DNA from: Streptomyces antibioticus
Lineage (GTDB): Bacteria; Actinomycetota; Actinomycetes; Streptomycetales; Streptomycetaceae
Length of the DNA stretch: 64,000 nucleotides
Direction: 5' to 3'
Assembly: GCF_001514065.1 (NCBI RefSeq)
Contig: NZ_KQ948431.1
Location: forward strand, 62,001-126,000
Position 1 is the stretch's first letter, and each line of letters starts with the position of its first letter. The notes below the pieces were generated by a model. The model worked only from the letters and a program-made list of their open reading frames with translations. It was not told the origin of the DNA and made no database searches. Positions 9,176 through 18,800 of the stretch are shown in pieces. The translations under genes and the position numbers were made by a program.

Positions 9176-10087
9176 ATGCCCCTCGGACTGCTCCGGCGGC
9201 GACTCAGGAGTGCCTCCGGAGGCGCCGCGGGCCACACGCTTCCCGTCCCGGCCGGTGCCGGTGTCCTCGTCCGCGAGGTCCTCGACCCGGTGAACCAGCC
9301 CCTGGGCGCCGCCGAGGTGACCGTGACCGAACTCCGCAGCCACCAGGTCGTGGCGCGCGGCACCACGGACCCGTACGGAACGTTCCTCGCCGTGCTGCCG
9401 CCCGGTGGCTACAGCCTCATGGTCATGGCCGAGGGACTGGAGCCGCACCGCGAGACCGTCGAGGTCGTCGCCGATGCCGGTCTGTCCTCGGAGCGCGTCT
9501 GGCTTCAGCCCGCCCGGCAGGCCGAGCTCCCGGTCCCCGGCACCTGGCTCTTCGACCCGCCGCACACCGCGATCCGGTTCATCGCCAAGCACGTCGGCAT
9601 GGCCCATGTGCACGGCCGGTTCGAACGCTTCGAGGGCGGCATCCAGGTCACCCAGGACATCGGCGACTCCCGCGTGCACGTGCGCATCGACGCCTCCAGC
9701 ATCACCACCGGCAACAACACCCGTGACGCCCACCTGCGTTCGGCCGACTTCCTCGACGTCGAGAACTTCCCGTACATCGACTTCCGCAGCACCCGCTTCG
9801 CCTACCGCGGCGGCAGCAAGTGGTCCCTGCTGGGTTCCCTGACCATGCACGGGGTGAGCCGCTCGGTGTCGCTGGACACGACGTACCTGGGCATGGTCAA
9901 CGGCGGTTACGGCGAGGAGCTGCGCTGCGCCGCCCTCGCGAAGGCGGAACTGCACCGCGAGGACTACACCCTCAACTGGCGTTCGATGCTGGCCCGGGGT
10001 ATCGCGGTCGTCGGCCCCACGGTCCAGCTGGAGCTGGACGTCCAGGCCATGTACCGCACCCACGACACACCGACCCCGCCGGAGTAA
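9176..10087 (+). CDS. YceI-family protein with N-terminal carboxypeptidase-regulatory-like domain
   Basis: 303 residues. Residues about 25-110 (VLVREVLDPVNQPLGAAEVTV...DPYGTFLAVLPPGGYSLMVMAEG) form a beta-sandwich of the carboxypeptidase-regulatory/transthyretin-like type. Residues about 120-300 are a YceI lipocalin-like domain (GTWLFDPPHTAIRFIAKHVG, NFPYIDFRSTRF, LTMHGVSRSVSLD). YceI proteins bind isoprenoid or other lipidic molecules. There is no clear signal peptide. The ATG at 9176 has AAAGGTGAG upstream. Its position behind the flavin monooxygenase suggests a role in binding a hydrophobic substrate or product, which is inference. Confidence 0.85.
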   Translation: MPLGLLRRRLRSASGGAAGHTLPVPAGAGVLVREVLDPVNQPLGAAEVTVTELRSHQVVARGTTDPYGTFLAVLPPGGYSLMVMAEGLEPHRETVEVVADAGLSSERVWLQPARQAELPVPGTWLFDPPHTAIRFIAKHVGMAHVHGRFERFEGGIQVTQDIGDSRVHVRIDASSITTGNNTRDAHLRSADFLDVENFPYIDFRSTRFAYRGGSKWSLLGSLTMHGVSRSVSLDTTYLGMVNGGYGEELRCAALAKAELHREDYTLNWRSMLARGIAVVGPTVQLELDVQAMYRTHDTPTPPE

Positions 10088-10093
10088 CGGCCC

Positions 10094-11302
10094 TCACGCG
10101 GACCGGTGTTGCCGGAAGGCGGGGAAGAACATCAGCAGCGCCAGCCCGGCCGTCACCGTCAGCACCCCGCCGCCGGTGACGGCCCAGGTCGCCCCGAAGG
10201 ACGCGCCGGCCACCCCGTGCACGAGGTCGCCAAGGCGTGGACCTCCCGCGGCGATCACGGTGTCGACGCCCTGGAGGCGGCCCCGCATCCCGTCCGGCAC
10301 CGCGGACTGCAGGACGGACTTGCGGAACACTCCCAGCGTCAGCAGCGCACCGCCCGCCAGCACCAGCCAACCCGCCGCCACCGCGAGCGAGTCGGCCAGC
10401 CCGAACGCGGCCAGCGCCAGCCCCCACACGCACACCGACACCGCGACCGCGACGCCGTGGCGGGAGGCGCGGGTGAAGCCACCCGAGAACAGCGCCGCGA
10501 GCACGCCCCCGGCGGAGATCGCCGCGTACAGCACGCCGACGTTCGCCCCCGGGTACGTCTCCCTCGCCAACTGGGGGAACAGCGCGGCGGGCATGCCCAG
10601 GAACAGCGCCGCGAAGTCGGCGAGATAGACGACCAGCAGCACCTGCCGGGCGGCGAGCAGCCGGAAGCCCGCCACGAACTGCCTTGTTCCGGGACCCTGT
10701 TCGGTGGTGGGCGGGAGCGACGGCAGGCGCCACACGGCCCACAGCGTGACGCCGAGCGTCGCCGCGTCCGCGAGATAGAGCGACTCGGCCCCGACCACCG
10801 GCAGCAGCGCCCCGGCCAGCAGCGGCCCGGCGATCCCGGCCGACCACGACACCAGTGACTGCAACGTGTTCGCGGCGGGCAGCAACGCACGCGGCACCAG
10901 GCGCGGGACGACCGCCCCGCTCACCGCCGCGTTGGCGCCGAACAGCGCCTGCTGCACCCCCACCAGCGCCAGCAGCACCCCCGCCGACTCCAGCCGCGCC
11001 CACGCCTGCGCCCACAGCAGCAGCGACGTCAGGGCGATCCCGGCCGTGGTCGCCAGCAGCACCCGCCGCCGGTCCCGTACGTCCGCCAGCGTGCCGCCCC
11101 ACAGCGCCGCGAGCGCCATCGGCGCGAGGCCCACGAACCCGGCCAGTCCGACGTACGCCGAGGAGCCGGTGAGGTCGTACAACTGCACCGGCACGGCGAT
11201 CGCGGTCAGCTGGGCGCCCAGCGTGGTCACCATGCCGCTCGCCCACAGCCGCCGGAACTCGGCCCGCCGCAACGGCCGTACGTCGATCATCAGCCCGCGC
11301 AC
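10094..11302 (-). CDS. MFS transporter of the DHA3 type, likely exporter
   Basis: About 402 residues with roughly 12 hydrophobic spans. It has the N-terminal RPLRRAEFRRLWASGMVTTLGAQLTAIAV pattern and the inter-helix ADVRDRRR loop of the DHA3 (EntS-like) drug and siderophore efflux group. The GTG at 11302 follows GGGAGG seven bases upstream; ATG at 11290 or 11323 are alternatives. It is the third gene in line after the polyketide synthase and the halogenase on the same strand, about 75 bases beyond the halogenase stop. Export of that pathway's product or self-resistance is the natural guess. Confidence 0.85.
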   Translation of the reverse strand: MRGLMIDVRPLRRAEFRRLWASGMVTTLGAQLTAIAVPVQLYDLTGSSAYVGLAGFVGLAPMALAALWGGTLADVRDRRRVLLATTAGIALTSLLLWAQAWARLESAGVLLALVGVQQALFGANAAVSGAVVPRLVPRALLPAANTLQSLVSWSAGIAGPLLAGALLPVVGAESLYLADAATLGVTLWAVWRLPSLPPTTEQGPGTRQFVAGFRLLAARQVLLVVYLADFAALFLGMPAALFPQLARETYPGANVGVLYAAISAGGVLAALFSGGFTRASRHGVAVAVSVCVWGLALAAFGLADSLAVAAGWLVLAGGALLTLGVFRKSVLQSAVPDGMRGRLQGVDTVIAAGGPRLGDLVHGVAGASFGATWAVTGGGVLTVTAGLALLMFFPAFRQHRSA

Positions 11303-11377
11303 CCTCGCCCCTCCCGCAGCCATCGGTACGCCGATGCTGCGGGTTCCCCTTCGGGCAAGGTCAACAGGCCGCCGCGG

Positions 11378-12835
11378 TCACTCCTTGACCCAGGACAGGC
11401 CGTCCGGCGTGACGGCCAGCCCGCCCGGGGCCGCCGGGCCGGGGTCGTCGAGCGGGCCGCCGTAAAGGGCCTGCTCCTGAAGGTCGTTGCCGGTGCGGAA
11501 GGTCTCACCGACGACCGGGGCGGACAGGAGGGGGTTCACCCGGCCGTCCGCAACCGCCAACTCGCTCACCGCACCGTCAAGTTGGGCGGCCGCCGTGTGC
11601 CAGTCCGTGCGGACCACCGCCGAGTCGCGGGAGACCAGCCCGCCCGCCAGCTCGGCGAACGCGGCCGCCTCGTCCAGATCCACGTGGGTGATCTTCTTCG
11701 CCGACCAGAAGTACGAGTCCTCGTTGCGCTCCATGTCGTAGAAGGCGATGAGGAACTCGTAGAAGACGCGGTACTCGCGCCGGTAGCGCGCCTCGAACTC
11801 GGCGAAGCCCTGCTCCTCGGGCACGCTGCCGTCCAGCGCCGCGTTCACCGAGCGGGCCGCCAACAGGGCTCCGTACGTGGCCAGATGGACACCGGAGGAC
11901 AGCACCGGGTCCACGAAGCAGGCGGCGTCGCCGACCAGCGCCATACCCGGCTTCCAGAAGGACTGCTTCCAGTACGACCAGTCCCTGCGCACCCGCACCT
12001 GGTCGTACGGCGCCTCGGTCGCCTCGGGGACGCCCGCCACCAGGCGGCTCACCTCAGGGCACGCCTCGATCATGTCCCGCCAGGCGCCCCGCGCGTCCCG
12101 CTGCACGGCCTGCGTGTGCTCGGGCGAGATCACCGCGCCGACACTCGTCAGGTCGTCGCGCAGCGGGATGTACCAGAGCCAGCCCGCGTCGAACGCGGCG
12201 CAGAAGATGTTGCCGCTGTTGGGTTCGGGGAGCCGGGCGCCGCCCGCGAAATAGCCGAACACGGCGAGGTTGCGGAAGAAGTCGGAGTAGACTCGCCCGC
12301 CGCCGACGCCCGTGTGGATACGGCTGGTGTTGCCGGACGCGTCGATGACGTACCGGGCGTACGCCGTACGGGCGTTGCCGTCCGCGTCGGTGAACTCCAC
12401 ACCCCGAACCCGCTTCTCGTCGGCGACGACCCGCCGCACCGTGCTGCCCTCGCGGACCTCGGCGCCCGCCCGCCGGGCGCCCCGCAGCAGGATCTCGTCG
12501 AAGCGTGAGCGCTCCACCTGGAAGGCCGTCGCGGTGGGTTCGGGGACGCGCGGAGTCATGGCGAAGGAGAACTGCCACGGCTCCGGATCGCGGCCCCAGC
12601 GCAGGGTGCCCCCGCGTTTGAGGGTGAAACCGGCCTGCTGGACCTCGTCGGCGACACCGAGGATGCGGCACAGGCCGTGCACGGTCGCGGGCAGCAGCGA
12701 CTCGCCGATCTGGTAGCGCGGGAAGGTCTCGCGTTCCAGCAGCAGGACCCGGTGCCCGCGCAGGGCCACGGCGGTCGCGGCCGTCGAGCCGGCCGGTCCG
12801 CCGCCGACGACGATCAGGTCGTACTCCTGGGTCAT
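11378..12835 (-). CDS. Flavin-dependent halogenase (CmlS/CndH-like)
   Basis: 485 residues. The N-terminus has the FAD-binding GGGPAGSTAA. The FADH2 halogenase signature W-x-W-x-I-P is intact (WLWYIP, residues 219-224). A lysine in FTLKRGGTLRWG (Lys73) matches the residue proposed to carry the hypohalous intermediate. GDAACFVDPVLSSGVHLATYGALLAA is the typical third flavin motif. It resembles the CmlS/CndH group, which acts on carrier-protein-bound or free acyl/aromatic substrates, more than tryptophan halogenases. It starts 38 bases after the PKS stop on the same strand, so co-transcription is likely. It needs FADH2 from a separate reductase, and none is encoded next to it. Confidence 0.92.
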   Translation of the reverse strand: MTQEYDLIVVGGGPAGSTAATAVALRGHRVLLLERETFPRYQIGESLLPATVHGLCRILGVADEVQQAGFTLKRGGTLRWGRDPEPWQFSFAMTPRVPEPTATAFQVERSRFDEILLRGARRAGAEVREGSTVRRVVADEKRVRGVEFTDADGNARTAYARYVIDASGNTSRIHTGVGGGRVYSDFFRNLAVFGYFAGGARLPEPNSGNIFCAAFDAGWLWYIPLRDDLTSVGAVISPEHTQAVQRDARGAWRDMIEACPEVSRLVAGVPEATEAPYDQVRVRRDWSYWKQSFWKPGMALVGDAACFVDPVLSSGVHLATYGALLAARSVNAALDGSVPEEQGFAEFEARYRREYRVFYEFLIAFYDMERNEDSYFWSAKKITHVDLDEAAAFAELAGGLVSRDSAVVRTDWHTAAAQLDGAVSELAVADGRVNPLLSAPVVGETFRTGNDLQEQALYGGPLDDPGPAAPGGLAVTPDGLSWVKE

Positions 12836-12872
12836 GCGTCAACTCCCATGGTGTGGTGGTCGTTTCGGTCGC

Positions 12873-15800
12873 TCATGCCGGCAGCCAGGCGCGCATCGCC
12901 GCGGCCGTGGTGTCGGCGTCGTGGTGGACGAGGGTGTAGTGGTCGCCGGGGACGTCGACGGTCACGTGGGGGTGCGGCCAGCGCGGCCGCCAGTCGCCGT
13001 CGGGGTCGATGCGGAGCATCTGCGCGGTCGGGCGGCCGCGTACCAGCAGGGTCGGGACGGGGGAGGGCTCCGGCTCCCAGTTCTCCAGCACGCGTGCGTA
13101 GCCTCCGCCCGCGATGAGCAGCGAGTCGTCGAACTCGGTGACGACGTCGTCCGGCAGTTCGGCACCGGCGGCCATCAGCGCCAACGCCCGCTGGTCGTCC
13201 CGCCGCAGCACGCCGGCGTGCGCGTCGAGCAGGACCAGCCCCGCCGGCGGCTCCCCGGCCCGCGCGAGCTCCCGCGCCACGGCGTGCGCGAGCGCGCCGC
13301 CCGCGCAGTAGCCGACGAGGACGACCGGACCACTCGTCGGCAAGCTCCGCACGGTGTCGACATGCGTGGTGACGATCGCGTCCACGCCGTCCGGAACGGC
13401 CCGCCGGGCGCCGAAGCCGGGGTGCTCCAGCAGGAACAGGTCACGTTCCCCGTCGAACTGCTTGGCCAGACCGGCGGGAACACGGTGGTACGGCGTGAGG
13501 TAGTCCGGGACGTAGACCAGGGCCGTGCCCGCGCCCTGCGCCAGCCGGACCGGCGGGACGGCATGCCGGGTGCGGTCGGCGACGGCGAAGGAGGGAAGGG
13601 CGTGGGAGGCGAGGAAGCGCAGGCCCATGGCCTCCAACGAGCCGCGTTCGCGCAGGACGTGGTGGTAGAGGGGGCCGAAACGGTAGGAGGCCGGCTCGTC
13701 CGCCGTGACCTCCGCTTCGGCGTCCGGCAGCACCTGACGCAGCGCCTCGTGCACATGCGCGGCCAGCGCGGGCAGCGTCGGATGGTCGAACACGATCGAC
13801 GGCGCCAACCGCACCCGCGTGAACGCGCTGAGCCGGTTGCGGAACTGCACCGCCGTCAGCGAGTCGAAGCCGAGTTCGGTGAAGGCCCGCTCGGCGGGGA
13901 AGGCGGCGGCGTCCGGGAAGCCCAGCACCAGGGCCAGTTCGGTGCGCATCAACTCCGCGAGCACGGACTCGCGTTCACCCACCGGCACGGCGGCGAGCCG
14001 CTCACGCCAGGCACCGGGCGCCTGCGCGGGCGCGGTGGTGGCGGGGGCGGCGGCCGGACGGCGCGGCAGCAGGTCCGTGAGCACGGGCGGCGCGGTCGGC
14101 GCGCGGAGCGCCGCGCGGTCCAACGCGATCGGCACGAGTACCGGCTCCGGGGTCCGCGACGCCCGGTCGAGCAGGTCGATGCTCTCCTCCTCGCCGACGG
14201 ACAGGACACCCCCGTCGGCGAGCCGCTGCGGAGCGACCTGGGCCGCCATGCCGGCGTCGTCGGCCGTGGTCCACGGTCCCCAGGCCAGGGACTGTGCGGG
14301 CAGCCCCTGGGCGGTGCGATGGCGGGCGAGCGCGTCCAGGAATCCGTTGGCGGCCGCGTAGTTGGCCTGCCCGGGCCGGCCCAGCACCCCTGCGGCCGAC
14401 GAGTAGAGCACGAACGCGGACAGCCCGAGATCCTTGGTGGCCTCGTGCAGATGCCAGGCCCCGTCCGCCTTCGGCGCGAGCACGGCCGCCAGCCGCTCCG
14501 GCGTCAGGCCGTCCACCACACCGTCGTCCACGGCGCCGGAGAGATGGAACACGGCGGTCAACGCCGCCCCACAGGACGCCACCAGGGCATCGACGGCGGC
14601 GCGGTCACTCACATCACACGCTATTACCCGCACCGCCGCGTCGAGTTCGGCGACCCACGCCGGCGTACGACCGCTCCGACCGGCCAACACCATCTGCCGC
14701 ACCCCGTGCCGGTCGACGAGGTACCGGGCGAGGCTCGCCCCGAGCGCCCCGGTGCCGCCGGTGATCAGCACAGTCCCGTCGGGATCGAGAACGGGCGCCT
14801 CGGCCTCGACGGTGGACGGCACGGCGGCCAGCCGGGGCACCAGCACGGCACCGTCGCGCAGGGCGACCTGCGGTTCGCCGGTGCGCAGCGCCGCCTCCAG
14901 GTCGGCCGGGGACGCCGGACCCCCGCGCCGGTCGACCAGCACGATCCGGCCGGGATGCTCGGACTGGGCACTGCGGACGAGCCCGGCCACCGCCGCCTCG
15001 GCCGGGTCGGGATCGTCGCCGGTCGCGTGGTGGGTGAGGATCAGCAGCCGCCCCGGACGGGAGTCGCCGACCCACTCCTGAATCCGCGCGAGCGTGCCGC
15101 CGAGCAGGCTCCGGACGCGGGCGGGTGGGTCCGTGTCCATGGTCGGCCTCGGCAGGTCGAACAGCTCGTGGCGGGTGTCGGCGTTGCCGCCCGCCGTCGC
15201 CGGAAGCCACGCCAGGCGATACAACTCGGTGTGAGCGAGGGGGCGTTGGGTCGGCAGCACCCGCGTGACCATCGACTCGACCGCGGCGAGCGGCTGCCCG
15301 GCCGGGTCGGTGAGCGTCACCCGGAACTCGTCCGGGCCGAGCCGATCCAGCTGGGCCCGGGCGGCTGTGGCACCGGTGGCGTACACCGTGAGCCCGGCGC
15401 AGGTGAGCGGGACTCGCGCCTCGCCGGGGCCATCGGCCAGGAGCGCCGCGTGCAGGGCCGCGTCGAGCAGCGCGGGATGGAGCGTGTAGGACGCCGCTGT
15501 GGCGGCCTCCCGTGGCGGCAGGGCCAGTTCGGCGTACAGGGAGGTGCCCCGGCGCCACAGACCGGTCACCGCGCGGAACGCCGGTCCGTAGTCGTGGCCG
15601 TGGTCGGCGAGCCGGTCGTAGTCGACCGGGAGCCGCTCGGCACCGGCGGGCGGCCACACCCGGAGCGGTACGACGGGCGCCGCGCCGACCGGGGCGATCG
15701 TCGCCGTGGCGTGCCGCGTCCACGTCTCGCCCGACCGCGCCCAGACGGCGACCGGCCGGTTCCCCGCCTCGTCCGGGCCGCCGGTGACGACCTGCACCCG

Positions 15801-18800
15801 CACCGCCTCGGACTCCGGCAGCACCAGTGGCTCCCGGAAGGCCAGTTCGGCCAGGCGTACGGGCCCGGCCGCCCCGGCCGCATGACAGGCCAGCTCGGCG
15901 AACGCCGCCGCGGGCAGCAGCACCCGGCCGCCGATCACATGGTCGGCGAGCCAGGACTGCCGTCCGGCGGACAGCACCCCGGTGTGCCGGACGCCGGGTC
16001 CGTCGGCGTCCGGCTGCGCCTCGCCCAGCAGCGGATGCCCGGCCGCGACCGGGTGCCGTACCGCATGCAGCCAGTAGCGCTGCCGCTGGAACGGGTACGT
16101 CGGCAACGCGCGCCGCCGCGCACCACTGCCCGCGTACACCGACCGCCAGTCGACTGGCACCCCGTGCACGTGCAGGGAGGCCAGCGCCCCGAGCGCCTCC
16201 CGCGCGTCGGCGCACGAGGCGAACACCGCGCCCGCGTCCGGCGCGGCACACCCCTCGGCCGCCACACTCAGCGCGGCGGCGGGACCGGCCTCGACGAACG
16301 CCGTCACGCCCGCCTCCGCCAGCCACTCCACCGCGTCGGCGAACCGGACGGTCTCACGCACCTGCCGTACCCAGTGGTCGGCCGTGGCGAGCGCGTCCGG
16401 CTCGGGGCGGCCGGTGACCGTGGAGACCACCGGCACGGACGGCCGCCGGTACGCCACGGTCTCGGCGACCGCGCGGAACTCGGCCAGCATCGGGTCGAGC
16501 AGCGGCGAGTGAAAGGCGTGGCTCACCCGCAGCCGGGTGCTCCGCCCGCCGAGCGAGGCGGCCAGCGCGGTCACCGCGTCCTCGTCGCCGGACACCACGA
16601 CCGACGTCGGCCCGTTGACCGCCGCGATCGCCACCCGGCCGGGCGTCGCGGCGAGACTGCGCGCGACCTCCGCCTCCGTCGCCGTCAGCGCGATCATCGC
16701 GCCGCCGGGCGGCAGGGCGGCCATCAGTCGGCCCCGTGCGGCCACCAGCCGGACCGCGTCGGCGAGCGAGAACACGCCCGCGAGATGGGCGGCGGCCAGC
16801 TCGCCGACGGAGTGGCCGACCAGGTAGTCCGGCCGCACCCCCCAGTCGGCGAGCAGCCGGTGCAGGGCGACCTCGAAGGCGAACAGGGCGGGTTGTGCGT
16901 AGTCCGTACGGTCCAGCAGAGCGCTGTCGGGGTCGTCGATCACCTCGCGCAGCGGACGGCCCAGCAACGGCCCGAACAGGTCGCACACTTCGGTGAAGGC
17001 GGCGTCGAACACCGGGAAGGCGGCCGCCAGTTCGCGGCCCATGCCGGCCCGCTGCGTGCCCTGGCCGGCGCAGAGCAGCGCCAGCTTCGGGGTGCCGCGC
17101 CCCGCGCCCTTCAGCAGTCCGGGGCCGTCCTCGCCCGCCGCCAATCGGCGTAGTCCCGCGAGGAGTTCGGAGGCGCTGTCGGCGCGGACGGCCGCTCGGT
17201 GGGGGAGGGGAGTCCTCGTGGTCGCCAGCGAGTACGCCACATCGAGGGCCTCGTCGTCCGTGACGCCCGCCAGTGCCTCCGCCAACTTCCCGGCGTGCGC
17301 CCGCAGTCCGGCCTCGTCGCCGCCGCTGACCAGCCAAGGGGCGGCCGCTCCGAGACGGTTCCCGTTCCCGGCCGTGGCCTCCGACTGCGGTTCCTCGATG
17401 ATGAGATGGGCGTTGGTGCCGCCGATGCCGAACGACGACACCGCCGCCCGGCGCGGCCGGTCGCGGTGCGGCCACGGGCGCGGGCGGTCGAGGAGTCGTA
17501 CCGCCCCCTCGGACCAGTCCACGTGCGGCGACGGCTCTTCCGCGTAGAGGGAGCGGGGGAGTTCGCCGTGGTGCATCGCCTCGATCATCTTGATCACTCC
17601 GGCCACTCCGGCGGCGGCCTGCGAGTGTCCGAGGTTGGACTTGACCGAGCCCAGCCACACCGGGTCGGCCGGGTCGCGGTCCTGGCCGTAGGTGGCCAGC
17701 AGGGCGCCCGCCTCGATCGGGTCGCCGAGGGCCGTGCCCGTGCCGTGGCCCTCGACCACGTCGACGTCGGCCGGGCCCAGGCCCGCGTCGGCCAGCGCCA
17801 GACGGATGAGGTCGCGCTGGGCCTCACCGTTGGGCGCGGTCAGGCCGTTGGACGCGCCGTCGGAGTTCACCGCGGACCCGCGCAGAACCGCCAGCACCGG
17901 GTGGCCGTTGCGGCGGGCGTCCGACAGCTTCTCCAGCAGCACCAGGCCGACGCCCTCGGCCCACGCGGTGCCCTCCGCACCCGCCGCGAACGACCGGCAC
18001 CGGCCGTCCGCCGACAGCCCGCGCTGCCTGCTGAACGCGATGAACGGCTGCGGACTCGACAGCACCGTCACCCCGCCGGCCAGCGCGAGCGTGCACTCAC
18101 CCGCCCGCAGCGCCTTCGCCGCCAGGTCCATCGCGACCAGCGACGACGAACACGCCGTGTCCACGGTCAGGGCCGGACCGCGCAGGCCGAGGACGTACGA
18201 GATCCGGCCCGAGGCGACGCTGCCCGACGAGCCGATGCCGATGTGGGACTCCAGCTCGTGCGGCGAGAGCCCGGTGCCGTACCCGGCGTGCATCAGGCCC
18301 ACGAACACGCCGGTCGCGCTGCCGCGCAGCGTGGGCGCGGGGATGCCGGCGCGCTCCAGCGTCTCCCACGCGACCTCCAGGAGCAGCCGGTGCTGCGGGT
18401 CCATCGCCAGGGCCTCGCGCGGGGAGATCCCGAAGAACAGCGGGTCGAAGTCGGCGGCGCCGTCGAGGAAACCGCCGCGGCGGGTGTACGTGGTGCCGAG
18501 CCGGTCGGGGTCGGGATCGTGCAGGGCGTCGACGTCCCAGCCGCGGTCGGCGGGGAAGTCACCGGTGGCGTCCACACCGTCGGAGACCAGCTGCCACAGA
18601 TCCTCCGGGGAACTCACCCCGCCCGGGTAGCGGCAGCCGACCGCCACGATCGCCACCGGCTCGGCCTCCGGGCCGCGCGGCGGCGGGACCGTCGCCGGTG
18701 CCTCGCCGGTCATCCGGGCGTCCAGGTGGGCGGCGACCGCGGCCGGGGTCGGATGGTCCCAGACCAAGGTCGCCGGCAGCCGCAGTCCGGTGCGCAGACT

